Positions 1-9,640 of a DNA stretch of 64,000 nucleotides are shown here, piece after piece; within the stretch, counting starts at the first letter, position 1, and every line of letters starts with the position of its first letter. Under the pieces are notes generated by a model, which was not told the DNA's origin, did no database searches, and saw only the letters and a list, made by a program, of their open reading frames with translations. Location of the stretch: positions 7,688 to 71,687 of the forward strand of contig JADJIV010000019.1 of the NCBI GenBank assembly GCA_016706845.1, written 5' to 3'. The DNA comes from PNOJ01 sp016706845 (GTDB lineage: Bacteria > Krumholzibacteriota > Krumholzibacteriia > LZORAL124-64-63). Position numbers and translations under genes: made by a program.

Positions 1-1
1 C

Positions 2-1210
2 TGGAGCCGGCGCGAACCGTCGGGTACTCCGGCGGGCCAGGTGGCCGTCGCGCCGCCGCCGCCGCCGGACTACGAGCTGTCCTCCGCGATTTCCGACGCC
101 GCAAGCGTAGGTATGATAAAAGATTACCACCCGCGCTTCTCAATCGACATGAGCGATGCGCTCGGCGGCGGCGCGGTGTCGTTCAGCCCGCAGGCCGGGC
201 TGGGGATGGCCAACGTCATCAACCTGAGCGACCTGCTCGGCGACCACCGGCTGTCGTTCCTGGTCAACGTCTACGGATCGCTGTCCGACAGCGATCTCGC
301 GGCGAGCTACGCCTACCTGAAGCGCCGCATCGACGTGGGGGTGGGCCTGTTCCACTTCAAGAACTACTACAACACCGCGGTGACCTCGGTCGGGGAACTG
401 CTGCCCGACGACACCTTCTTCAGCGAGCGCAACTACGGCCTGTTCGCCTCGGCCAGCTACCCCTTCAGCACGTTCCGCCGCGTGTCGCTCGAACTGCAGG
501 CCTTCGCCTCGGAGCGCACCGCGTACAGCCTGGACCCGAGCGGCACGCTGCTGGTCGCCGACGGCAGCCGCACCGACACCCTGCTGCAGCCGACCCTGAC
601 CTACGTCCACGACAGCGCCTACTACGGCTGGTACGGGCCGGTCACCGGCAGCCGCCTGCTGCTGCAGTTCGCGCCCTCGCTGGCGATCGGGGGCGGCACG
701 CTGGACCGCCGCACGGCCGTGCTGGACCTGCGCCGCTACTGGCTGCCGGCCCGCGGCAACACGCTGGCCCTGCGCGTGCTGGCGGCCGCCAGCACCGGCG
801 ACGATCCGCGCGCCTTCGTGCTCGGCGGCCCGTTCACGCTGCGGGGCTACGATTTCTACGACTACCGCACGACCAGCCACCTGGCCGGCCCCAAGATCGC
901 CATGGCCAACCTCGAGTACCGGCTCCCCCTGCTGGACGCCGTCTACTTCGGCTGGCCGGCGCGCTGGGGCTTCGGGCCGGTGGGGGCGACCCTGTTCCTC
1001 GATCTCGGCGCCGCCTGGGACGACGCCTTCAGCCCCTTCGGCGACGACGCCGCCGGGCGCTGGGGGCTGCGCGACCTGCGCGGCTGCTTCGGGATCGGCC
1101 TGCGCACCCGCCTGGGCTTCCTGCCCTTGAAGTTCGACTGGGGCCGCCGCACCGACCTGCGCAGCGCCGGCGGTACGGAGTTCCAGTTCAGCATCGGACC
1201 CGAGTTCTAG
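2..1210 (+). CDS. Omp85/surface-antigen (D15) type outer-membrane beta-barrel, C-terminal part
   Basis: The frame is open from the window edge, so the gene begins upstream and only about 400 C-terminal residues are visible. The sequence has the alternating aromatic/polar pattern of barrel strands, a conserved late segment FVLGGPFTLRGYDFYDY resembling the GG..LRGY motif of BamA/TamA-like proteins, and ends in a terminal Phe (SIGPEF), the usual C-terminal residue of outer-membrane barrels. Proteins with this C-terminus often carry a TolB-like propeller in front, which would lie outside the window. It presumably sits in the outer membrane. The next gene starts 15 nt downstream, with its ribosome binding site overlapping this stop codon. 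The substrate or partner cannot be told. Confidence 0.75.
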   Translation, partial: WSRREPSGTPAGQVAVAPPPPPDYELSSAISDAASVGMIKDYHPRFSIDMSDALGGGAVSFSPQAGLGMANVINLSDLLGDHRLSFLVNVYGSLSDSDLAASYAYLKRRIDVGVGLFHFKNYYNTAVTSVGELLPDDTFFSERNYGLFASASYPFSTFRRVSLELQAFASERTAYSLDPSGTLLVADGSRTDTLLQPTLTYVHDSAYYGWYGPVTGSRLLLQFAPSLAIGGGTLDRRTAVLDLRRYWLPARGNTLALRVLAAASTGDDPRAFVLGGPFTLRGYDFYDYRTTSHLAGPKIAMANLEYRLPLLDAVYFGWPARWGFGPVGATLFLDLGAAWDDAFSPFGDDAAGRWGLRDLRGCFGIGLRTRLGFLPLKFDWGRRTDLRSAGGTEFQFSIGPEF

Positions 1211-1225
1211 GAGGAGCCCGCGGGG

Positions 1226-3480
1226 ATGGATCTCGACACGCTCAACGAACGGCAGCGCGAGGCCGTGACCGCGCCGGACGGCCCCGTGCTGGTCGTCGCC
1301 GGCGCCGGCAGCGGCAAGACCCGCGTCCTGACCACGCGCATCGCCTGGCTGCTGGAAGAGCGGCGCGCCGACCCGTGGTCGGTGCTCGCCTTCACCTTCA
1401 CCAACAAGGCGGCCCGCGAGATGCGGGAGCGCGTCGACGCCCTGGTCGGCGGCAGCCGCGCCCCGAGCTGGGTCGGCACCTTCCACGCCACCGGCGTGCG
1501 CATCCTGCGGCGCGAGGGCGCCGCGCTGGGGCTGGACCCCTCGTTCTCCATCTACGACACCGACGACAGCACGCGCCTGCTCAAGAAGGTGCTCGGCGAC
1601 CTGGGCCTCGACCCGAAGCAGTACCCGCCGCAGCAGCTGCGGGCGGCGGTCAGCCGCTGGAAGAACGAGGACGTGTCGCCGGCGCAGGCCGCGCGCGACG
1701 CGGCCGACTTCCGCGAGGAGAAGGCGGCCGCCGTCTACGCCGCCTACGAGAAGGGGCTGCGGGCCAGCAACGCCTGCGACTTCGACGACCTCATCCTGCG
1801 CACCGTCCACCTGCTCGAGGAGCACGAGGGCGTGCGGCTGCGCCTGGCGGACCGCTTCCGCCACGTCCTGGTCGACGAGTTCCAGGACACCAACCCCCTG
1901 CAGCTGATCCTGGTGCGCGCGCTCAGCTCGGTGCACGGGAACGTGTTCGCCGTCGGCGACGACGACCAGAGCATCTACTCCTGGCGCGGGGCCTGCATCG
2001 AGAACATGCTCGACTTCGAGCAGCACTTCGGCGGCGCCGCGATCGTGCGGCTGGAGCAGAACTACCGCAGCACCGGCAACATCCTGGCCGCCGCCAACGC
2101 CGTGATCGCCCACAACGTCCGGCGCAAGGGCAAGAACCTCTGGACGCTCGACGGGCCGGGCGCGCCGCTGGGCATCGAGACCGTGGGCGACGAGGAGGAC
2201 GAGGCCGACCGCGTCGTCGATCTCGTGCGGGCGCAGACCGCCGCCGGCGGCAACCGCGGCGACGTGACGGTCCTGTACCGCACCAACGCCCAGAGCCGCG
2301 CCCTGGAGGACGCGCTGCGCCGCGCGACCGTGCCCTACCAGATCGTGGGCGCCACGGCCTTCTACGAGCGGCGCGAGGTGCGCGACGTCCTGGCCTACCT
2401 GAAGCTCGTCAACAACCCGCGCGACGCGCTGTCGGCGCTGCGCGTCCTGAACGTGCCGAAGCGGCGCATCGGCGAGGCCTCGGCGGCGCGCCTGGTGGAG
2501 ATCGCCGAAGGCGAGGGCCTGTCGCTCGGCGAGGCGGCCGCGCGGCCGGGCCTGCTGGAGGCCAGCCTCAACGCGCCGACCTGCGAGCGCATCCGCGGCT
2601 TCTTCGGCCTGGTCGCGGGCTGGCGCACCGCGCTGGCCGAGACGCCGGTGCCCGAGCTGGTCGAGCGCATCGTGGAGCAGATCGACTACGTGCGGCACCT
2701 CGAGGAGGACGATCCCCTGTCGGCCCCCGCCCGCAACGAGAACGTGGCCGAGCTGATCAACGGCGCCTACGCGTTCCACGAGCAGAGCGACGGCGGCACG
2801 CTCGCCCAGTTCCTCGAGCAGACGGCCCTGGTCGCCGACGCCGACACCGCCCGTGACGACCAGGGCGTCGTGCGCCTGATGACCGTGCACGCGGCCAAGG
2901 GTCTCGAATTCCCGGTGGTCGTGGTCAGCGGCGTCGAGGAGAACCTGATGCCCCACGCCTCGAACCTCGACGACGAGGCCGCCCTGGAGGAGGAGCGCCG
3001 GCTCTTCTACGTGGCGCTGACGCGGGCCCGCCTGCGCGTCCACCTGCTCCACGCGCGGATGCGCCGGCGCTACGGGCAGCGCGAACTGTGCGCGCCGTCC
3101 CGCTTCCTGGACGAGATCCCCGCCGAGCTGACGGCGCGCAGCGGCGAATCGCTGCGGGTCGTGCAGCCTTCGCTGTCCACCTTCCTGTGGGGCAGGGCGC
3201 GGCGCCGCCCACGCCCCCGCCGGCCCGACGGCGCGAACCCGCCCCCGGCATCCGCGCCGCGAGCGCGCCGCGGCTGCGCGCGGTCGACTGGCACGACGAC
3301 GTCAGCCAGGAGGACGTCGTCTTCCGCGTCGGCCAGCGGGTGGCCCACCCCACGCTGGGGGCGGGCGTCGTCGCCCGCGTCGAGGGCCACGGCGAGAGCC
3401 TCAAGCTGAGCGTCGATTTCCCGGGCGGGGCCCGCAAGCACTTCCTGGCCCGCTTCGCCCGGCTGCGACCTTTGGACTGA
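1226..3480 (+). CDS. uvrD: UvrD/PcrA-type superfamily 1 DNA helicase (one frameshift near the C-terminus)
   Basis: ATP-driven 3'-5' DNA helicase of repair and replication. The N-terminus shows the Q-motif region (LNERQREAV), Walker A (AGAGSGKT), motif II VDEFQDTN, the DDDQSIYSWRGA motif and late motifs VHAAKGLEFPVV and FYVALTRAR, all expected for UvrD/PcrA. The ATG follows AGGAGG at good spacing. The first frame stops at 3409, but the typical PcrA C-terminal Tudor-like tail (VGQRVAHPTLGAGVVARVEG) continues in another frame to 3480. One base therefore appears to be missing near 3180-3200. Total length of about 750 residues fits the family. The break removes only the tail, so an assembly error is more likely than loss of function. 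Confidence 0.93.
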
Positions 3481-3512
3481 TCGGAACAACCCGATTTCAT
3501 TGCGACAATCCC

Positions 3513-3539
3513 TCAAGTGGCCGGCCGGAGCGCCGATAG
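3513..3539 (+). promoter_or_regulatory. candidate sigma-28 (FliA) promoter
   Basis: TCAAGTGG, an 11-nt spacer, then GCCGATAG. The FliA consensus is TAAAGTTT-N11-GCCGATAA, so the -10 part matches 7 of 8 and the -35 part 5 of 8 with exact spacing. It lies about 90 nt before the start chosen for the diguanylate cyclase. No sigma-70-like promoter is evident in this gap. Confidence 0.4.
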
Positions 3540-3629
3540 CTGCTGCGTTCACCCGTAGGGCGACGAGTCTAGACAGGATGTCGTGATGAAGCGATTCACC
3601 GGTCGGTCTTCGCCGATCTCAGGTACTGG

Positions 3630-4973
3630 ATGATCGGACTGGGCCTCGCCGTGGGGCTCGTGTTCCCGCTCGTCCTGCTGCTGATCGGCGTGTCCCCGGC
3701 GCTGGCCCTGCGCTGGCCGACGTTCCTCGGCACGCTGGCCGCAGGCGTCATCGTCGGCTGGCTGAACCACCGCCTGGCTTCGAAAGTCGTGCGCACGAAA
3801 CTGCAGGTCGTGGTCGGGCGCATGCGCGAGGTCGAGGAGGGCGTCCGCGACGCCTCGTTCAACCGGGACTGGTCATCCTGCAGCGCCGAGCACTGCGCCG
3901 TGCCGGTCGACAGCGACGACGAGATCGGCCACACGGCCGAGGCCTTCAACGCCCTGCTGGACGAGGTGATCCACGCCCACAAGATGGAGGCGGCCTCCAG
4001 CGAGCTGACCGAGACCCTGTCGACCAAGCTCGAGATCGAGGCGCTCTGCCGCGCCGCGATCGAGCTGGTGCTGGCCCAGACCGGCGCCACCGCCGGCTGC
4101 ATCCTCGTGCGCGAAGAGGCGGAACTGACGGTGGTCGCCAACCACGGCCTGAGCGACGTGAGCCGCCTGCCCGCGAGCGACCACGTCCGCCGCGCCCTGG
4201 ACACGCGGCAGGTGCAGATCGTGCGCATCCCCCGCGACATCGCGCTCGAGGGCGTGGTCACCAGCTTCAAGCCGCGCCAGGTGCTGGTCGTGCCGGTGCT
4301 CTACGAGGGGCAGACGCTGGGCGCGGTGATCGCCTCGGACGCCATGCTCGGCAAGGACGCCATGTGGCTGGTCCGCCAGTTCCAGCAGGGGATGGGCCTG
4401 GCCCTCAACAACGCCGTCACCCACGCCCGGCTGCAGCGCATCGCGGCGATCGATCCGCTGACCGGCGTGCTGAACCGCAGGTTCGGCATGCGCCGGCTGC
4501 GCGAGGAATTCCAGGGCGCCGTGCGCCAGGGCACCCCGCTGGGCGTGGTGATGTTCGACATCGACCACTTCAAGCACGTCAACGACACCTACGGCCACCT
4601 CGCCGGCGACCGCGTGCTGTGCGAAACGGCGCGACGCGCCCAGGGGGTCCTGCGCGAGAGCGACGTGCTGCTGCGCTACGGCGGCGAGGAGTTCGTGGTC
4701 ATCGTGCCCGGCGCCGGCGAAGACGCGCTGGTGGCGGTCGCCGAGCGCATCAGGCTGGCCATCGCCGCGACGCCGGTGATCGACGGCGGTCTGGAGATCC
4801 CGGTGACCGTCAGCGCCGGCATCGGCAATTCGTGCGGCCGCGAGGAGAAGGAAGAGTCGCTCCTGAAGCGGGCCGACGAGGCCCTCTACGCCGCCAAGGA
4901 GGGCGGGCGCAACCGGACGGTGTGCCACGGCCGCACCGCCGGGACACCGCTCGAGGCTGCGCCGACGGCCTAG
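3630..4973 (+). CDS. membrane-bound diguanylate cyclase (TM-HAMP-GAF-GGDEF)
   Basis: Predicted to make cyclic di-GMP from GTP. Residues about 1-50 form two membrane helices. A HAMP-like linker with PVDSDDEIG follows, then a GAF-type sensor (about 130-270) and a GGDEF domain (about 280-435). The active-site motif RYGGEEF is intact, and RESD lies five residues before it, so the product-inhibition I-site is present. The frame is open back to a stop at 3570-3572 and the residues before the chosen ATG (FADLRYW) look coding, so the true start may lie slightly upstream on a non-ATG codon. A sigma-28-like promoter precedes the gene and an intrinsic terminator follows. The GAF ligand is unknown. Confidence 0.88.
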   Translation: MIGLGLAVGLVFPLVLLLIGVSPALALRWPTFLGTLAAGVIVGWLNHRLASKVVRTKLQVVVGRMREVEEGVRDASFNRDWSSCSAEHCAVPVDSDDEIGHTAEAFNALLDEVIHAHKMEAASSELTETLSTKLEIEALCRAAIELVLAQTGATAGCILVREEAELTVVANHGLSDVSRLPASDHVRRALDTRQVQIVRIPRDIALEGVVTSFKPRQVLVVPVLYEGQTLGAVIASDAMLGKDAMWLVRQFQQGMGLALNNAVTHARLQRIAAIDPLTGVLNRRFGMRRLREEFQGAVRQGTPLGVVMFDIDHFKHVNDTYGHLAGDRVLCETARRAQGVLRESDVLLRYGGEEFVVIVPGAGEDALVAVAERIRLAIAATPVIDGGLEIPVTVSAGIGNSCGREEKEESLLKRADEALYAAKEGGRNRTVCHGRTAGTPLEAAPTA

Positions 4974-5009
4974 CCGCCGGCGTTCGGTGCGGGCCGTGGC
5001 CCGCGACCT

Positions 5010-5042
5010 GCGGGGGGCTCTGGGGAGTCCCCCGCTTCTTTT
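5010..5042 (+). terminator. intrinsic terminator after the diguanylate cyclase
   Basis: A GC-rich hairpin (arms GCGGGGGGCTC and GAGTCCCCCGC with one mismatch) followed by TTCTTTT, 37 nt after the cyclase stop. It lies between two convergent genes. Confidence 0.7.
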
Positions 5043-5093
5043 CGGCTCCGGCTTCAGCGTCGCCCGTGGCGGTGACGAACCCGCAGCGGAACC

Positions 5094-7133
5094 TCAGCGC
5101 ACGAGCGCCACCTTGACGACGCTGCGCCGGCCGCCGCCGTTCACGGAGAGCCAGTAGATCCCCGACGCCACCGGCCGCCCCTGGCCGTCGTCGCCCCGCC
5201 AGCGCCAGGGGTAGGGCTCTTCGCGGGCGGCCAGGGTGCCGAGGTCCCACCGCCCATGCCGCCGGCCGGTCGCGTCGACGAGCTCCACCGCGACGGGCCC
5301 GCTCTGCGACACCCGGAAGCTGATCGTCGCGCCCTCGGGGCCCGCGGGGTCCGGGTGCACGTTCAGCAGGCGGACCGGCGGGTCGGGCAGGGGGCGCCGC
5401 GCCGCCAGCAACCAGCCGTCGGGGTCCACCTCCAGCCCCTTCCACTCGCCGGGCAGATCGAAGGTCCAGCTCTGTTGCGACGAGCGCAGCCACACGGTGG
5501 TGTCCCGCGCGGCGCGGCTGGTCAGCAGGCGCAACGGCACGGCCAGAAGGAAGGGCGTCCGCTGCAGCTGACGCAGGGTGACCGTGACGCGCGTGCCGCC
5601 GGCCGAGGTCGGTTCTGCGGACGACGACCACGACAGGTACGGGACGGTGTCGGTGTCCAGCCAGGGTTCCAGGAACGCGGCGGCGTCGAAGGCGGCGTGC
5701 TCGCCGACCACGCGGACCAGGTCGGCGGTCGTGGCGTGGCCGTAGGCCCGTTGCGGCGCGCCGGCCCAGTCGCGCAGGAAGTCGAAGAACGCCGGCGTCG
5801 CCCATGGCCCCGCGCAGCATGTGCAGCACCCAGGCGCCCTTGTGGTAGATCAGGACGTTGGGCAGGACGGGCTCGGGGTCGGTCAGGATCCCTTCGCCCT
5901 CGAACAGGGACGGGTGCTGGCCGGGGCCGATGGTCTGCATGCGCCGACGCAGGCCGGTCGGACCTCCTCGTGCTCCTGCCACAGCGCCTCGCAGTAGGTG
6001 GCGAAGCCCTCGTTCAGCCAGACGTCCTGCCAGGCCGCGGGCGTCACCAGGTCGCCGAACCAGTGGTGGGCCATCTCGTGCAGGACCACGTTGCGGAAGC
6101 GGCCGTCGCCCCGCAGCAGCGCACTGCCCAGACTCGTGCACGTCTGGTGTTCCATGGCGCCGCCCCACTTGAACTCGACCTGGCCGTAGCGCTCGTCGGC
6201 GAACGGGTAGGGTCCGGCGAGGTCCTCGAGGAAGCGCAGCATGTCGCAGGTGGGGGCCAGGTCGTAGCGGGCCGCCGCCTCGTGCCGCGGGAAGACGTGG
6301 AAGGTCAGCGGCAACGGGCCGCCGGCCAGCCCGCAGGATTCCTGCCAGGAGACGTAGTCCGCCACGTGCACCGCGACCAGGTAGGTGGCGGTCGGGTAGC
6401 CGGTCTCCCAGACGGTGCGGCGCCAGCCGGGATCGGCGGGATCGTCGGACACCAGCAGGCCGTTGGCCACCGCGGTGAGCGTGTCCGGCACCGTCAGCGC
6501 CAGGCGCACGGTGGCCTTGTCCGCCGGGTGGTCCTTGCAGGGCCACCAGGCGTGGGCCGACCAGGGTTCGCTCATCGTCAGGATCGTGGGGCCGATCGGG
6601 ACCTGGGGCGAGTCGCCCTGCACGCGGAACAGCATGCCCGCCGAGTAGGCGCCGTGGCGCTGGGGCTCGCCGTGGTAGCCGATCCGCACCACCGCGCCGC
6701 CGGCGGGGCCGGGTGGGGCCGCGATGCGCAGCTCCTCGGCCTCGCGCGTCAGGGCCGCGGGCTGCCCGTCCCAGTCGATGCCGTCCACGACCAGCGGCTC
6801 GTCCAGGTCGACGACCAGGGTGTCGGGCGGGCGGCCGGCCGGAAAGGCCAGGGTCATCACCACGCTGCCGGCCACGGTCTGGCCGATCGGGTCCAGGCGC
6901 AGGTCCAGATCGTAGTGCAGGACGTCGTAGCCGCGATCGTCGTCCCGGGGCGGGGGTTCGTGGCTCGCCGGCCACCACGACAGCGATCCGGGGCGCTCCC
7001 AGTGGGCGGCGTCGGGCGGCGGCTCGGGAGCCGACTGCGGGGCGGCGGAGACGGCGCCGGCGGCAGCCTGCCGCGGCGGCGGGCGATCAGGGCCGCCAGC
7101 AGGGCCGCGGGAGGGGCGCCGCAGAAGGACCAC
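5094..7133 (-). CDS. secreted M1 family metallo-aminopeptidase with FlgD-like C-terminal domain (frameshifted)
   Basis: Zinc aminopeptidase. The catalytic signature HEMAHHWFGD with the second glutamate in NEGFATY is complete, and GGAMEH replaces the usual GAMEN exopeptidase motif. The last 80 residues (DATGRRHGRWDLG to SGIYWLSV) form an FlgD-Ig-like domain common at the end of secreted proteins in FCB-type bacteria. Reading needs a frame change near 5940 and a return near 5805, which are compensating single-base errors. The N-terminus is uncertain. I chose GTG at 7133 because GGAAGGAAGAG lies just upstream. A hydrophobic signal-like stretch (PPAALLAALIA) appears there only in a neighbouring frame, so the leader may also contain an error. 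It is divergent from the small coiled-coil gene. Confidence 0.85.
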
Positions 7134-7278
7134 GGACTCGCTCTTCCTTCCGGGACCAGGATCGGTTAGGATCACCCCATCTTACGACAGATCGGCCGCC
7201 GGACCCAGCCCCGGGTCGGCGGTCACGGGAGACCGCAGCGGTCGTCCCCATGGGGCGGGATTCAGCCCGGGAGGCAGC

Positions 7279-7521
7279 ATGGACCAGGATCAGGAACGCC
7301 GGCAGGCAGCCTTGGCGGCCCTCGATCTGGATGAAGCGGCCCGTGCCCGCCTCGTCGAGGAACTGGCCCAGATCGCCGCCCAACTCGACCGGTTGACGGC
7401 CATCGTCGAAGAGGAAGTGGCCGAAGAGCGGGCCGCCGCGGCGGGCCAGCTTCCGGCCGGAACCGAGGCCGTCCCGGGCCCGACACCCCCGCAGCTCAAG
7501 AAGGACGCAGCCGCGGGCTGA
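7279..7521 (+). CDS. small acidic coiled-coil protein, function unknown
   Basis: An 80-residue protein with a GGGAGG ribosome binding site ahead of ATG. Residues 8-55 are rich in Ala, Glu, Leu and Arg with a heptad-like pattern (LDEAARARLVEELAQIAAQL), predicting one long helix or coiled coil, followed by a Pro-rich tail. No motif gives a function. It is divergent from the M1 peptidase and separated from mutA by a promoter-like sequence, so it is probably a separate transcript. Confidence 0.6.
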   Translation: MDQDQERRQAALAALDLDEAARARLVEELAQIAAQLDRLTAIVEEEVAEERAAAAGQLPAGTEAVPGPTPPQLKKDAAAG

Positions 7522-7590
7522 CGTCGCCGACCCCACCCCGCCGCTCCGACGGGAAGCCGCGTTCCCCACCGGTGCGATCCAACCTTGTGT

Positions 7591-7619
7591 TTGCGAATTA
7601 ACAGGCCGTTGCCTAACGT
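7591..7619 (+). promoter_or_regulatory. candidate sigma-70 promoter for mutA-mutB-meaB
   Basis: TTGCGA, a 17-nt spacer, then TAACGT, lying 85 nt before the mutA start in the gap after the small coiled-coil gene. A short hairpin CTTTG-AAAA-CAAAG follows at 7660-7673 in the presumed leader. Confidence 0.4.
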
Positions 7620-7703
7620 AGCCACGTTCGGGAACTGCACGAAGCCGACCGTCGCAGCCCTTTGAAAACAAAGTGCTTTCGCTCATCGACCGGGAGACAC
7701 GAG

Positions 7704-9640
7704 ATGCCTGCTCACGAGCCCGTCGCCCCGCCGTCCTTCCCGCCTCCCAGCCTCGAACAGTGGCGCGCCCTGGTCGACAAGGACCTCAAGGGGGCCCCTT
7801 CGCCAAGAAGCTCGTGACCAGGACCCTCGAGGGCATCGAGATCCAGCCTCTCTACACGCGGGCCGACCTTACCGCCCCGGCCGCCGCTGCTGGTTGGCCG
7901 GGCCAGGCGCCCTACACCCGGGGCGCGCTCGGTTGCGAAGCGGCGCCCGGCTGGGACATCCGCCAGGAAGTGACGCACCCCGACCCGGCCGTCGCCGGGC
8001 AGCAGGTCCGCCAGGAATTGGCGCGGGGAGCCGCATCGGTCCAGCTGTGCCTGGACCCCGCCGGCGCGACGGGCGTCGCGGTCCGCTCGGCCGGCGACCT
8101 CGACCTGGTCCTGGCCGGCCCCGACCTCGCAACGACGCGCATCGCCCTGAAATCCGGCGCCCGCTTCGCCCAGGCGGCGCACCAGCTGCGCGAGATCTGG
8201 GAACGGCGCGGCGTCGCGGCCGCGGACGCGCGGGCCGATCTGCTGGCCGACCCGGTGGGTGCCTGGGTCGTCAGGGGCGGCGTGCCGGGCGGCATCGAGG
8301 CCCTGCTGGCGGACATGGCGCGGCTCGCGGCCGATGCTGCGGCGGGAAACCCCGCAGGTCCGGGCCGTGAAGGTGGCCGGCTGCCCCTTCCACGACGCGG
8401 GCGCGGACGAGGTCCAGGAACTCGCGGCCATCCTTGCGGGCGGGCTCACGAGCCTGAAGGCCATGGACGCCGCGGGATTGTCCCTGGCGGCGGCGTCGCG
8501 GCAGATCCACGTCTGCGTCGCGGTCGACGGCCAGTTCTTCGGCGACATCGCCAAGCTGCGCGCCCTGCGCACGCTCTGGTCGCGCCTGATCGAGGCGAGC
8601 GGTGGCGACGCGGAGGCGCGCCGAGCCCACCTGCACGCGCGCACCTCCTGGCGGATGATGACCGCGCGCGATCCCTGGGTGAACCTGCTGCGCACCACCA
8701 CCGCCGCCTTCGCCGCGGCGGTCGGCGGCGCCGAGGTCGTGACCGTCCTGCCCTTCGACGCCGCCGTCAACGAGCCCGACGACTTCAGCCGCCGCCTCGC
8801 CCGCAACGTGCAGATCGTGCTGCAGCAGGAGGCGTCCCTGGGCCGGGTGCTGGATCCCGCCGGGGGCTGCTGGCACCTGGAGGCGCGGACCGCGGCGCTG
8901 GCCGAGCGCGCCTGGGATCTTGTTCCAGGAGCTCGAGGGCCGCGGCGGGCTGGTCGCCAGCCTGCGCGACGGCTGGTTCCAGGAGAAGATCGCCGCGACG
9001 CGTCAGGCCCGCGCCCGCGACGTCGCCACCCGGCGGCTCCCCCTGACCGGCGTCAGCGAGTTCCCCCAGCTGGACGAGCGCCCCGTGGCGAGGCCGCGCC
9101 CGGCGCCGCCGCCCGGCGGTCCGCCGGCCCCGGCGCCGCTGCAGGACGCCATCACGCCCCTGGCCGCCGTACGGTTGGCCGAGCCTTTCGAGGCCCTGCG
9201 CGACGCGGCGGACCGGCACCACGCGGCCACCGGCGCGCGTCCGCGCGCCTTCCTGGCCAACCTGGGCAGCCTGGCCCAGTTCTCCGCGCGCGCGGCCTTC
9301 ACCCGCAACCTGCTCGCCGCGGGCGGCATCGCGGCCGAGGGGGAGGATGGGTACGACGATCCCGCCGCCCTGGCGGCGGCCCTGCGCGCCAGCGGCTGCC
9401 GGCTGGCGGTGATCTGCTCCACGGACGAACTCTACGCCGAACGCCTGCCGGCCGCGGCCGCGGCGCTCAAGGGCGCCGGCGCCGCGACGGTCGTGGTGGC
9501 CGGGCGGATGGGCGAAGACGAGGCCGCCTGGCGCGCCGCGGGCGTGGACCGCGCGATCTACCTCGGCTGCGACGTGCTGGAGACTCTCGGCGCCCTGCTG
9601 GACGGGCTGGAGGTGCAGCGGGGGCGAACCCCATTTCACC
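7704..9640 (+). CDS. mutA: methylmalonyl-CoA mutase small subunit (several frame breaks)
   Basis: The smaller subunit of the B12 enzyme that converts methylmalonyl-CoA to succinyl-CoA. The ATG follows GGGAGACACGAG and gives SLEQWRALVDKDLKG, typical of the MutA start. Conserved text continues in successive frames: TLEGIEIQPLYTRADL, TPQVRAVKVAGCPFHDAGA, TSWRMMTARDPWVNLLRTT and VQIVLQQEASLGRVLDPAGG, then a B12-domain-like C-terminus. Frame changes occur near 7796 (a C run one base short), 8340 and 8918 (an extra T in a T-containing stretch). Length is close to the usual 600-640 residues, so no large segment is missing. The stop and exact junction with mutB are blurred by the abnormal GC block downstream. 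Confidence 0.85.

Noticed and set aside
140..3052. A very long open frame on the minus strand opposite the barrel and helicase genes.
   Set aside because: It is a codon-bias shadow typical of very high GC DNA: low-complexity, rich in Arg, Ala, Gly, His and Val, and with no family motifs, while the plus strand holds clear UvrD motifs.
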